64,000 nt of DNA from Paenibacillus sabinae T27 (GTDB lineage: Bacteria; Bacillota; Bacilli; Paenibacillales; Paenibacillaceae), in NCBI RefSeq assembly GCF_000612505.1, contig NZ_CP004078.1:3635252-3699251 (forward strand). Direction: 5' to 3'. The translations under genes and the position numbers were made by a program. Positions 45,447 through 54,276 of this stretch are shown piece after piece; position 1 is the first letter of the stretch; each line of letters begins with the position of its first letter. The notes beneath the pieces were generated by a model. That model worked only from the letters and a program-made list of their open reading frames with translations, was not told the origin of the DNA and made no database searches.

Positions 45447-46547
45447 TTACAAATGCTTCCGAAACCCCTCCACACTCTCTTCCTTATAGCCCAGATGCTC
45501 ATAGAGCTTATGCGCTTCTTTCCGCTGCCCGCCCGATACGAAAATGATATACGAGCAGTCTCTGGACCGCGCCGTCTGCTCGATTTCCAGCATCAGTCTT
45601 CTGCCAATCCCCTGTCTTCTGAAACGGCTGGCAACGACAACATTCTCGATAACCATAAAAGGCCTGCATTCTCCCACCAGATCCTGACAGATAATCCCCA
45701 TCAGCGAGCCGGCTAACACTTCACCATGAAAAGCGCCCAGCAAAATATATCGTTCATCCTGCTCCAGCGATTCAAAAGCTTCTGCCAGCTTGGCATCATT
45801 GGTCTTTCTCTCCATCAGTTCCTCATATAAGCCGCTTAAACCGGGCAAGTGATCTCGGTCGATTCGTTGAATGGAAATCACACTCTGCCTGCCTTTTTCG
45901 TTTGAAGCAAAAGCTTCATGCAGTTCCTGTACGGTATGTATGCAATACGTCGGGGCAATAGCTTCCATCTCAGCCTCGCTGCCGTACCCGTACAAAACAC
46001 CAATCGACGATATCCCGTTGTTATGCGCTCCGATAATGTCATGCTTCCGGTCCCCGATCATTACCGTGTCTGCTGTGTTCAGATTTTCTTGTTCAATAAT
46101 ATACCGGATGATTTCGCTTTTATCGGACAATGTACCGTCCAGGTTGCTTCCCACCACCGCATGAAAAAAATGCTCCAGCTCAAAATGCTTCAAAATCTTC
46201 TCGGCAAACACAAGCGGCTTGGAAGTCGCAACAATCAGAACGGCCTGCTGCTGAGTCAGCATAGTTAATAGTTCGGGAATCCCGGGGTAAAGCTGATTTT
46301 CGAAAATCCCCTTATCCGCAAAATACTCCCGGTAATACTGCACGGCCTGCCACGCATCTTCCTCGGAAAAATTGTAAAATTCCTTAAACGAATGAGTCAG
46401 CGGAGGCCCGATGAACGGCTCTAACCGGTCCAGATTGTCTTCGATAATACCGAACTTTGCAAGCGCGTACTGCACGGACTTTGTTATGCCGATCTTCGGG
46501 TCCGTCAGCGTTCCGTCCAGATCAAATAAAATATGCGAAAAATTCAA
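45447..46547 (-). CDS. HAD-phosphatase/GNAT-acetyltransferase fusion
   Basis: 366 residues from TTG at 46547 (GAAGGTGA upstream). A GTG at 46589 overlapping the previous stop would add 14 residues. Residues 1-~215 are a phosphoglycolate-phosphatase-like HAD (FSHILFDLDGTLTDPKIGIT, LIVATSKP, VMIGDRKHDIIGAHNNG). Residues ~220-366 are a complete GNAT domain (VIENVVVASRFRRQGIGRRLM, HKLYEHLGYKEESVEGF). The two run in one frame without damage. The fusion suggests one substrate handled by both, but none is evident. Confidence 0.88.
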   Translation of the reverse strand: MNFSHILFDLDGTLTDPKIGITKSVQYALAKFGIIEDNLDRLEPFIGPPLTHSFKEFYNFSEEDAWQAVQYYREYFADKGIFENQLYPGIPELLTMLTQQQAVLIVATSKPLVFAEKILKHFELEHFFHAVVGSNLDGTLSDKSEIIRYIIEQENLNTADTVMIGDRKHDIIGAHNNGISSIGVLYGYGSEAEMEAIAPTYCIHTVQELHEAFASNEKGRQSVISIQRIDRDHLPGLSGLYEELMERKTNDAKLAEAFESLEQDERYILLGAFHGEVLAGSLMGIICQDLVGECRPFMVIENVVVASRFRRQGIGRRLMLEIEQTARSRDCSYIIFVSGGQRKEAHKLYEHLGYKEESVEGFRKHL

Positions 46548-46589
46548 AAGCTCACCTTCTCTATCCGGATTACCTTCTTGTACTGTCAC

Positions 46590-47048
46590 TTATATTCTCT
46601 TCTCAAAACATAGGCTGGACGGACAATCCGCGTATTCACCGAACCGTTCAATCTCGCCGTAGCCGTTTTTCTTATAGAATCCAACGGCCTCTGTCTGCAG
46701 ATCCCCCGTTTCCAGCTTGATTCCCTTATATCCCTGACTGGCCGCCTCTTCTTCCAGCCTATGCACAATCTTCCCTGCAATCCCCTTGTTCCGGCACTCC
46801 GGTTCCACGAAGAAACGTTTCAGCTCCACATGGTCCTCGTCCAGCTTCTTGATCGCTCCGCATCCTACAGGCCGCGAGTCCAGATAAGCAACGATAAAAT
46901 AGATATCATTCACGTAAGGATCTTCGAAATCGACCAGATAGACTTCCTCCGGCGGGTAGAGCTCAAACAGATAACCGTCAAGCTGTGAAATCAGCTGGGC
47001 CAAATCCGAATTATCCGGTGCTACTTGTACCAGTTCAATATTTTGCAT
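46590..47048 (-). CDS. GNAT-family N-acetyltransferase
   Basis: 152 residues. The acetyl-CoA site is LKRFFVEPECRNKGIAGKIVHRLE, followed by GYKGIKLETGDLQTEAVGFYKKNGYGEIERFGEY. AAGGAGAGAATACAC precedes the ATG. Its stop codon overlaps a possible GTG start of the HAD-GNAT fusion, so it heads that operon. Substrate is unknown; similar small GNATs modify amines or antibiotics. Confidence 0.9.
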   Translation of the reverse strand: MQNIELVQVAPDNSDLAQLISQLDGYLFELYPPEEVYLVDFEDPYVNDIYFIVAYLDSRPVGCGAIKKLDEDHVELKRFFVEPECRNKGIAGKIVHRLEEEAASQGYKGIKLETGDLQTEAVGFYKKNGYGEIERFGEYADCPSSLCFEKRI

Positions 47049-47210
47049 GTGTATTCTCTCCTTATGATCTGTTCAAAAAAGCTTGAATCCATTGTACCCC
47101 GCCAAGCCCAATTGAAAAAGACAACAAGTTCGGACAAAAAGCTTCCCCTTTTTGGCGCTTGAGCCGCATGCTAAAAAATCAATTTGGGTAGTGCAAATCT
47201 GCGCTCCTCA

Positions 47211-47978
47211 CTACTTGTTCCCCTTAAACGCCACAGCCAGTGAACCGATGTATTCCTTCAAAACGCCCCCAACCGTTTCGATCGCTCCGGGGCTGGGCGC
47301 CAGCTTTCCCGCATACCATGCCGCAGCAGATACGGCGCTCGCATGATAATCGGTCGGGTACGGCTGGACCGTAAGTCCGGCCCGCCGGAACTCGGCAACC
47401 GCCCGCGGCATATGAAAAGCCGAGGTAATCAGGACCGGGCGGCTCAGCCCGTGTTCCTTGAGCAGCGCGGCCGTGTATTCGGCATTCTGCGCCGTGTTCA
47501 GCGAGCGATTCTCTGCGATGATGTTCTGCTCGGCTACTCCCAGCCCGATCAGCTGCCTGCGGGCAATATAGGCTTCGTTGCCGCTGTCAGCGAACACCTG
47601 TCCACCGCTGAACAGCACCGGCAGTCCGGTCTGGCGGTGCAGCCGTACCGCTGTGATCAGCCGGTTCGCCGCCGAGCCGCCTAAATTGCCCTCGCCGTCC
47701 ACATCGGGGGTGCCCTGGGTGGCTCCTCCCCCGAGCACGACCAGACAATCGCCCTGCACCTGCGCCGGGGGCGAGTATTTCGATTCCAGCGTCCGCATCA
47801 ACGGGTCGGAGATCAGCGGAATCGAAGACAAATAGAGAAGCAGCGTTACGGTAAGCAGCAATGCTGCGAAGCCGCGCTGTTTTTTCCATAGCATCCACAA
47901 TGCCAGAAGCGTCAGAAGCAGGACAAAGATTCCCGGAGGAAGCACGAAGCTGTAAATAAATTTGATGACATAGATCAA
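47211..47978 (-). CDS. YdcF/SanA (DUF218) family membrane protein
   Basis: 255 residues from TTG at 47978 (GGAGAGG upstream). Two N-terminal membrane helices (FIYSFVLPPGIFVLLLTLLALWMLW; GFAALLLTVTLLLYLSSI) precede an extracellular DUF218 domain. That domain shows DCLVVLGGGATQGTPDVDGEG, AVRLHRQTGLPVLFSGGQ and PVLITSAFHMPRAVAEFRRAG. The family is linked to envelope or peptidoglycan precursor metabolism in other bacteria. It is a single gene. Confidence 0.9.
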   Translation of the reverse strand: MIYVIKFIYSFVLPPGIFVLLLTLLALWMLWKKQRGFAALLLTVTLLLYLSSIPLISDPLMRTLESKYSPPAQVQGDCLVVLGGGATQGTPDVDGEGNLGGSAANRLITAVRLHRQTGLPVLFSGGQVFADSGNEAYIARRQLIGLGVAEQNIIAENRSLNTAQNAEYTAALLKEHGLSRPVLITSAFHMPRAVAEFRRAGLTVQPYPTDYHASAVSAAAWYAGKLAPSPGAIETVGGVLKEYIGSLAVAFKGNK

Positions 47979-48010
47979 TAGAATCCTCTCCTTTTCTGAA
48001 GTGATGAGTC

Positions 48011-48820
48011 TTAGGTCGCCGCAGCCAAGTTTGCTCTAATGATCGATACGAGTTTGATTTTTTCCTCCTGCGGGATTCCTTCGGTCAATCTGGCCGCGGC
48101 TGTCGGCAATATCCACTCCTCAATCGCTGCATGGTCATGACCGGTTATGCGAAGGTACTCTTTAAGGTAGGCTGCCTTCAGCTTGTTTCTTAGGAATTGA
48201 GCCAATACCTTGATGGGGGCCGGTGTGCCATCAGGCATCGAACCTATGCTGAGCAAAATCACCGATCTCGCGACGTCACCGGCAGGATTTCCCGACACCC
48301 CCGTCATCCAGTCAAGGACCCGGCAGCTTCCGTCCAACATCACGTTGTCCGGATGAAAGTCGCCGTGGCACAGCCGATTCCCGTCAGGCAGCACTTCCGT
48401 GTAACGAATAATTCGGGCCTTCTCCTGTTCGGTAAGGAGCGGAGCGTTCCTTATATTTTCATAGAGCATCTTCTTCTGTTTCCGGTTTAATTCAGCGGCA
48501 TTAAAAGCATGGATTTCCGCGTGCAGATTAGCCAGCAGCTTAGCATATTTATTGACAGTCCAAGGTTTCTTCGTGAGAAGTGCAAGCAAAGAAGCGCCTG
48601 AAATGCGCTGGAAAACCAATCCGTTCCTGCCCTCCAGTTCAATAGGTCCAAAAGGCTCCGGAGTTCGAATGCCCAGCGAATAAGCCAACTGGCTGACCCT
48701 GAGCTCCTGATGGATTGCCTCCGCAGGAAAATCCTTTTTATAAAGCTTGATTATTCTTCCATCAGAATGTTCAAAAATATCGGCGGTTCTCCCTTGCCCA
48801 ATCCGGCTCATCTCATTCAT
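48011..48820 (-). CDS. Aminoglycoside phosphotransferase (APH)-family kinase
   Basis: 269 residues. The APH/choline-kinase core is RLCHGDFHPDNVMLDGSCRVLDWMTGVSGNPAGD (Brenner loop and DW metal site). The N-lobe RTADIFEHSDGRIIKLYKKDF carries the ATP-binding Lys. These kinases phosphorylate aminoglycosides or small alcohols, and many housekeeping members have no resistance role. The ribosome site is far from the ATG at 48820, and the ATG at 48811 is a second choice. Confidence 0.85.
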   Translation of the reverse strand: MNEMSRIGQGRTADIFEHSDGRIIKLYKKDFPAEAIHQELRVSQLAYSLGIRTPEPFGPIELEGRNGLVFQRISGASLLALLTKKPWTVNKYAKLLANLHAEIHAFNAAELNRKQKKMLYENIRNAPLLTEQEKARIIRYTEVLPDGNRLCHGDFHPDNVMLDGSCRVLDWMTGVSGNPAGDVARSVILLSIGSMPDGTPAPIKVLAQFLRNKLKAAYLKEYLRITGHDHAAIEEWILPTAAARLTEGIPQEEKIKLVSIIRANLAAAT

Positions 48821-48890
48821 CTGGCCGTCTTCTCACTCCCTTCCTCTTCCCGGAGCCTGTGAAAACTTTCAATCGCCAGTAGCATCCCGT

Positions 48891-49643
48891 TCATTTCGTG
48901 GCAACGATATGCGTGAATATCGCAATCTCCCGATAAGGGCTCCGGCATCCAAGTTCAAACTCCAGCTCCATCGCCTGGCGGTGCCAATCTTCATCTTGCT
49001 TGATATCGTTATCCGCTATGTACCCGTAGACATTATGAATACCAAATCGCATGACTGACCCATATCCCGCTTCTCTCAACCATTCGGATAGCTGTTCAAA
49101 AGAATATGTCATTATATCGGTCTGAATGATTGCGCTATATTCTTTATTGCTTTCCATTCCCGCCAGAGCACTGTCCGGATCTTTGTTAATGATCGCCTTT
49201 TTCATCACTTTGGCCGCCGGATTGTGCGCGATTAGCGACAAATATCCTTTTTCCTGCTGATGAGCACCGATTTTCTCAATAAATAGCTTCGGGTCTTCCG
49301 TATATTCCAATATATTGTGGCAAAAAATCCATTCATAGGTTCCCAGCCCATCCGCCAGATTCTCAAAAGAGCCGCATGTAAATTGAGCACCTGATCCCTG
49401 CCCCGTCGCTATCTCAATCATGGATTTGGTCGGATCAATACCCGTAACCTTATGCCCTCGCCTTGCGTATTCATGGCTGGAAATGCCGAAACCGCAGCCG
49501 ATATCCAAAACTGACATCCCAGTCCGGGTCATAAACCGGTCGATCTGCGTCCATGCCGTTTCATAGAACAACCGCCCCCATGGCATCCTTGTATAGTTCA
49601 GGTACTGCTCAAGCGTGTTCGAAAAGGCTTCTGATTTGTTCAT
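48891..49643 (-). CDS. Class I SAM-dependent methyltransferase
   Basis: 250 residues. Motif I is GMSVLDIGCGFGISSHEYARRGHKVTGIDPTKSMIEIA, followed by YEWIFCHNILEYTEDPKLFIEKI. The arrangement resembles CmoA/bioC-like methyltransferases, but the long C-terminal half with AGYGSVMRFGIHNVYGYI is not specific. GGAGG precedes the ATG. It is the most upstream of the minus-strand modification-enzyme genes. Confidence 0.88.
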   Translation of the reverse strand: MNKSEAFSNTLEQYLNYTRMPWGRLFYETAWTQIDRFMTRTGMSVLDIGCGFGISSHEYARRGHKVTGIDPTKSMIEIATGQGSGAQFTCGSFENLADGLGTYEWIFCHNILEYTEDPKLFIEKIGAHQQEKGYLSLIAHNPAAKVMKKAIINKDPDSALAGMESNKEYSAIIQTDIMTYSFEQLSEWLREAGYGSVMRFGIHNVYGYIADNDIKQDEDWHRQAMELEFELGCRSPYREIAIFTHIVATK

Positions 49644-49870
49644 CTATGCCTCCATCATACTTTTTTTCGAGCGGCAAACGTTATCCATTGGCCTCTGAAT
49701 AAATTTGTTCATTTGCCAGCCCGCCTTTGCATTTCTTCTATGCCTAGCAAATAAGATTTCTAACTATTGGATATTCTGATAATACCTTCGCATTGCAGCG
49801 TTGACAAGCCGCCGAAACTTTCAATTAATACAGCACAATTAGACTAATATTCGAGTTTCCCTTCGTTCCG

Positions 49871-50974
49871 CTACTTCAACCTGTAAAGCCCGAATCTTTT
49901 GCGTATCCAGTGGGTTACAAACAAGATGGAGGGAATGACCGCGCAGACAGTAGTTAAAATATATTGTTGTACAACTCTCCCTTCTTCCAGATGTCTGGTA
50001 TAGCTCTCCGTGCTGATGAGGGAGATCAACAGCATGACCACTCCGACAGGTACAGCCAATTTCCGGGGCTCCTTCACCTTGAACAGATCCGCAGCAACGA
50101 CCATGGCGGCGTAACAGTAAACCGTCACTTTGAAAAAGATGCAGATGATCAAGTCCAGTATCACAAACGCATCCAATCTCTGGATAAAATCAGCCACATT
50201 TACGAGTGAAATGGTTGTAAACAACGGGAAGTTGGTTCTTTGGTATATCTCCTCTCCAAGCACCGACATTTCGATCGCATGCGTAAAACTCAACAACAGC
50301 GCGCTTAATATGAGGGCAGCAAGCCCTGAATTCCTGGCGGATTGACCTTTTCCGAGAAAGGGCAGGATGGTTGTGACTAACATGAGTTCCCCGAATGGAA
50401 ACATCCATATGTTCGGATACGCTGAAGCAAGGGCCTCCTTCAAGTCCTTAATATTCAGAGGAAATAAATTTTGGAAATCCATAAGTCCCGATGCAATAAT
50501 AATTGAATTACTGATTACACCGATCACAACAATCACAAGGAAATAGATTTCCGCTGTTCTGGCAAACACTTCTATTCCTTTGCTTAATACATACACAACA
50601 GCAACAATCATAATTGCGTTAATGATCAGGATGGGTGTCTTGTCATATGAGGCCGCGAGCAGCAGATATCCCGCTTCCGCCAAATTTCTTGAGCCGCTAA
50701 ACATAAAGAACGGTACGTACAGCAGACTTATTGTCCAGCCGATCCATTTGCCCAGAATCTTTTGCATTAACCCGCTCAGGATCAGATTGGGAAATTGGCG
50801 GTACAAATGAGCATAAATCAAATATAATACTACACCTCCAGGGAGGGCCAGCAGGATGGACAACCATACGGCGTGTCCGCTTTCAAGGCCGACTGGAACT
50901 ACAAGCGCCGTGCCCAGCTCAAACAGGACAATCAAGGAAACTAATTGTTTAGAACTGATGACTTCTTTTCTCAT
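49871..50974 (-). CDS. GerAB/GerKB-type spore germination permease subunit
   Basis: 367 residues from the ATG at 50974 (GTGAGG upstream). Ten hydrophobic helices of the amino-acid/polyamine transporter fold include SKQLVSLIVLFELGTALVVPVG and FPFGELMLVTTILPFLGKG. The Spore_permease family B subunit recognises the germinant in the inner spore membrane together with A and C subunits. It lies downstream of gerC on the same strand, but 370 bp away, with a small opposite-strand gene in the gap. The A-C-B order is that of gerK-like operons. Confidence 0.92.
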   Translation of the reverse strand: MRKEVISSKQLVSLIVLFELGTALVVPVGLESGHAVWLSILLALPGGVVLYLIYAHLYRQFPNLILSGLMQKILGKWIGWTISLLYVPFFMFSGSRNLAEAGYLLLAASYDKTPILIINAIMIVAVVYVLSKGIEVFARTAEIYFLVIVVIGVISNSIIIASGLMDFQNLFPLNIKDLKEALASAYPNIWMFPFGELMLVTTILPFLGKGQSARNSGLAALILSALLLSFTHAIEMSVLGEEIYQRTNFPLFTTISLVNVADFIQRLDAFVILDLIICIFFKVTVYCYAAMVVAADLFKVKEPRKLAVPVGVVMLLISLISTESYTRHLEEGRVVQQYILTTVCAVIPSILFVTHWIRKRFGLYRLK

Positions 50975-51128
50975 AAACGCCTCACCCGACCCTATCTTTA
51001 AATTCAATCCTCAAAGCGCCCCCGCAAATGACAAGGCGTTATGGACTAGGGGTACTTGCGAAGGGCAATACTATTTTTGTTTCCGTTCGGAAATCGGCTC
51101 TTTAAATCCATACCAAAGGGGTTATCTG

Positions 51129-51356
51129 ATGAAAATCCTTCTTCTGTATGTACTTCTTTGCTTTTTGGGCTTGTCAATGACCGTCTTTGTAGATCTTATC
51201 TCCGGTATGAGTCTTTTCTCTACCCTTCAGTCCCTACGTACCACTTTACGTACCGCGAATTCAATGGAAACCACAGCCATGGCGCTTTTTTTCTCAGCAC
51301 CGTTTATAGTAGTCATAGTGGATTCATTAACAAACAAAAAGAGGCAAAAAAAATGA
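51129..51356 (+). CDS. Small two-helix membrane protein inside the ger locus, opposite strand
   Basis: 75 residues from the ATG at 51129 (AAAGGGG seven bases upstream). Two hydrophobic helices, KILLLYVLLCFLGLSMTVFV and TTAMALFFSAPFIVVIVDSL, flank a short polar loop; the C terminus is Lys-rich. The size and two-helix layout resemble the small D subunits that accompany some Bacillus ger operons and modulate germination. Here the gene is on the strand opposite to gerA, gerC and gerB and fills the gap between gerC and gerB without overlapping either. The D-subunit assignment is inference. Confidence 0.65.
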   Translation: MKILLLYVLLCFLGLSMTVFVDLISGMSLFSTLQSLRTTLRTANSMETTAMALFFSAPFIVVIVDSLTNKKRQKK

Positions 51357-51375
51357 CGATGAGTAAATCGCTGTG

Positions 51376-52578
51376 CTATTCAGACGACAGGAACGGATTT
51401 AATCTCATGCCCGTATTGCGGATGAACGCTTCGACATGGATATCCAGCTCTCCTTTGGCGAATGCATGATCCCAATCCTTCCCGACTGATTTCCAACCAT
51501 CGGAGTCTACTCGCTTAAGCTCATTTCCGAAATTAAAGACGTCAGTGTTCATACGCTGAGCGGCTTGAAAGGCCTGCGTCACCTCTTCTTTCGTTATTTT
51601 CTTCAGGTTATCTTCAAGCTTCCGGATCACTTCCCTATTGCTAAGCTCCAGCGTATCCTTGGTTTCAATCACAGTTCCTTCCTCCAAAATATGCACATGA
51701 AAGACGGGCACTCCATCCCGGACATCTACTTTGACTTTGGTTTCGGAAGTAAAAATATTGACGGCAGTCGACTCTTTTTTTTCTTCAGAGTCAATATTTA
51801 AAGTGGTCTCATCAATTTTGTCCAGCAGCCACAAGGTTCCTCTGGCCTCGGAACCATCCAGCCAACCGACAAGCTTACCGTCCTTTAGCACACCCAGTCC
51901 GCTCATTACGATGTTCGCCGACGACTCCGTTTGTTCAAGGTCCGATTTCTTCTTGCCTTCCTCCTTATCTCCGATGAGCCGAATACCGCTTATGGTCATG
52001 CCTCCTTCCCCGGTAAATCCGCTAATTAACTCCTTAACATTGACATACCGGTTTTCTCCCCATAAATGGGATGAGTTCTTGTTTTTTTTGGCTATTCCTA
52101 TAGACGGAATGGTCTCCGCCCGCTGCAATTGCTTCATCATGGAAGCGGCATCCGTATCCCTCGATATAAGCACAGCCGAGTTAAGCCTGAGTTCATGAGA
52201 CCTTTCGAAAATGTCAAATACATGATCAATTCCGCTTTCCGCCATGGACTCTCCCAAGATGACAAGCTGGGTATGAGCAAAAAAAAGCTGCCTGCTCACC
52301 TTCCTCGAGGCTTTCCTCATGGCCCCGAATAAAGTATTGTCGTTTGCCGAGTAGACCGCTATTGTAGACTGTTCCTTACCGGGTCCTGTACTCGATGAAG
52401 TAGCTGACGGATTTACAAGTTGAAATGTAACCCTGTATTCCTCTTTTCCCGGGAGCTTATCAATTCCAATACCGCTTACGATAGCAAGTTCATTCAATTC
52501 CCGACTGTTCCAACAGCTTGTGAGCAGCAGCGGCAGGCCTGAAAGAATAACCAGACAGCATATCCATTTAGCTTTCAT
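51376..52578 (-). CDS. Ger(x)C-family germination lipoprotein
   Basis: 400 residues. The signal peptide ends in lipobox LLLTSC followed by WNSRELNELAIVSGIGID, the canonical GerC start. The C-terminal domain has GNELKRVDSDGWKSVGKDWDHAF. The protein is the lipid-anchored C subunit of the germinant receptor on the outer face of the inner spore membrane. Its start overlaps the end of gerA by 11 bases, indicating translational coupling. Confidence 0.94.
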   Translation of the reverse strand: MKAKWICCLVILSGLPLLLTSCWNSRELNELAIVSGIGIDKLPGKEEYRVTFQLVNPSATSSSTGPGKEQSTIAVYSANDNTLFGAMRKASRKVSRQLFFAHTQLVILGESMAESGIDHVFDIFERSHELRLNSAVLISRDTDAASMMKQLQRAETIPSIGIAKKNKNSSHLWGENRYVNVKELISGFTGEGGMTISGIRLIGDKEEGKKKSDLEQTESSANIVMSGLGVLKDGKLVGWLDGSEARGTLWLLDKIDETTLNIDSEEKKESTAVNIFTSETKVKVDVRDGVPVFHVHILEEGTVIETKDTLELSNREVIRKLEDNLKKITKEEVTQAFQAAQRMNTDVFNFGNELKRVDSDGWKSVGKDWDHAFAKGELDIHVEAFIRNTGMRLNPFLSSE

Positions 52579-54109
52579 GCTTACCCTCCCCTGATTTCGT
52601 TTCCCCGCCCTTTCCCCCGGTCCTATTCAAGAAATTCAATGGAGAACGGATAAACGTGTCTTTCTGATCCTCCGGTATAAAGGGAGCTATCGGGGACATA
52701 TAAGGAGTTCCTAAGGATCGCAGACTGCATAAGTGGGCGGTAAAAATCAAGCTCATAATGGCGATGCCATAGAGCCCCATAAAGGCGGCCGCAAACATAT
52801 TGATAAACCGGAGCAGACGTATGGACAGCGCCATATTATAAGCCGGGGTTGTAAAGCTGGAGATGCCCGTTAAGGAAACGGCAATAACCATGGCCGGAGA
52901 GACGATTCCGGCTTGAACAGCCGCCTGTCCCAATACCAGACCTCCGATTATGGATACCGTTTGGCCGATCGGAGAAGGCATACGAATACCGGCCTCGCGG
53001 ATGATTTCAAAGGTGACCTCCATCAGCAATGCCTCGACAAAAGTAGGAAAGGGGACGCCTTCGCGTTGTGAAGCGAAATTGATCAGCAGCGGAGTAGGAA
53101 TCATCTCCTGGTGAAAGGTAAGGGCCGCAACAAAGAGGGCAGGGCCGAATAATGATATAAACAAACAGATAAGCCTCAACATCCGGATCAAAGACGAGAC
53201 ATCATATCGCTGGTAATAGTCTTCAACCGTATGGAAAAACATAAAAAATGTTGTAGGAGCAATCAAAACGAAGGGCGTCCCGTCCACAAAAACAGCGATT
53301 CGTCCTTCCAGCAGATTTCCGGCCACGCTGTCCGGTCGCTCGGTATTATACATCGTTGGGAAAGGAGAATTCTTATTTTCTTCAATAAGCTGCTCAATAT
53401 AGCCCGATTCCAAAATGGAGTCCACATGAATATTGTTCAGCTTTGTTCTGACCTCCTGAATCATGTTCTCGTTTGCAATCCCATGAACATACATAATCGC
53501 CACCTCGGTTCGTGTCACGGAACCTAAAGTTAACGTCTCTACCCATAAATCCGGATTCTTTATTCTTCTGCGCACAGCTGCAATATTCGTTCCAATCCTT
53601 TCCGTAAAAGCTTCCTTGGAACCTCGGATCGAAATCTGTGTAGCCGCTTCAGATATCGCCCTTACCTCGCCTCCGCTCGTATCTCCGCCTATAGCTTGGT
53701 TCAGACCGTCTATGAGAATCACCATATTTCCGGAAAGCAGAGCTTCGAGCAGCCCGTCCATATCCTGGATAGCCTTTTCTTTGCCCATCTCGAGCACTTT
53801 TTCTTTCATATAATTGTTAATCTTAATAACGTCTGGAGCACTCGGATATCCGCTTCCTTCAAAGGACATAGCATGTCCGATAAAATCTTCAATCACCGCC
53901 TTATCGGTAATCCCTTCTATATATACAGCTCCCACTCGAACTTGTGAATGCATCATTTGAAAGTACCGTATAATGAGGTCAGGGCTTTTGCCGAAGCATT
54001 CACTAACCTGCTTTACATTTTCATCCAGGCTGGAGGAGAGGGGAGCATTCTTTCGTTTGCCGCTGTTCACCGCTGCAGGTTTTCTTGGTTTGGTTCTCCA
54101 AATGGACAT
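52568..54109 (-). CDS. GerA-family germination receptor A subunit
   Basis: 513 residues from the ATG at 54109 (GGAGG upstream). The hydrophilic N-terminal domain (about 1-250) contains VRVGAYIEGITDKAVIEDF-like VRVGAVYIEGITDKAVI, GNMVILIDGLNQAIGGDT and EAFTERIGTNIAAVRRRI. The membrane half has GRIAVFVDGTPFVLIAPTTFF and GGLVLGQAAVQAGIVSPAMVI, and ends in a basic tail. It is the A subunit of a nutrient germinant receptor in the spore inner membrane. It is the first gene of the gerA-gerC-gerB group. Confidence 0.95.
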   Translation of the reverse strand: MSIWRTKPRKPAAVNSGKRKNAPLSSSLDENVKQVSECFGKSPDLIIRYFQMMHSQVRVGAVYIEGITDKAVIEDFIGHAMSFEGSGYPSAPDVIKINNYMKEKVLEMGKEKAIQDMDGLLEALLSGNMVILIDGLNQAIGGDTSGGEVRAISEAATQISIRGSKEAFTERIGTNIAAVRRRIKNPDLWVETLTLGSVTRTEVAIMYVHGIANENMIQEVRTKLNNIHVDSILESGYIEQLIEENKNSPFPTMYNTERPDSVAGNLLEGRIAVFVDGTPFVLIAPTTFFMFFHTVEDYYQRYDVSSLIRMLRLICLFISLFGPALFVAALTFHQEMIPTPLLINFASQREGVPFPTFVEALLMEVTFEIIREAGIRMPSPIGQTVSIIGGLVLGQAAVQAGIVSPAMVIAVSLTGISSFTTPAYNMALSIRLLRFINMFAAAFMGLYGIAIMSLIFTAHLCSLRSLGTPYMSPIAPFIPEDQKDTFIRSPLNFLNRTGGKGGETKSGEGKHES

Positions 54110-54180
54110 AGCCGGCACCTCCTGCCTTTACTATTCGCCGCCCCCTGTTTTTTATTCAACTTATGGAAAATATGAAGCAA

Positions 54181-54216
54181 AAACGGGCACCCTCCCTCTG
54201 GAAGGTACCCGTTGTC
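54181..54216. repeat. Hairpin upstream of gerA
   Basis: AACGGGTACC-TTCC and GGAGGGTGCCCGTT pair imperfectly with a short loop. It lies between the galK terminator and gerA on the minus strand, so it may be a second galK terminator or part of the gerA leader. Confidence 0.45.
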
Positions 54217-54233
54217 TATAAAGAAATATTAAC

Positions 54234-54274
54234 TAAAAAACGGACCCGCCAAGCTGATGTTGGCAGGTCCGTAC
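54234..54274 (-). terminator. Terminator of the galactokinase-family gene
   Basis: ACGGACC-TGCCAA and TTGGC-GGGTCCGT (one bulge) are followed by TTTTTTAG on the minus strand, three bases after the stop codon. Confidence 0.88.
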
Positions 54275-54276
54275 GA

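Noticed and set aside
50856..51128. Upstream extension of the small two-helix protein
   Set aside because: The open frame continues to 50856, but it would overlap gerB antisense. The ribosome site AAAGGGG points to the ATG at 51129.
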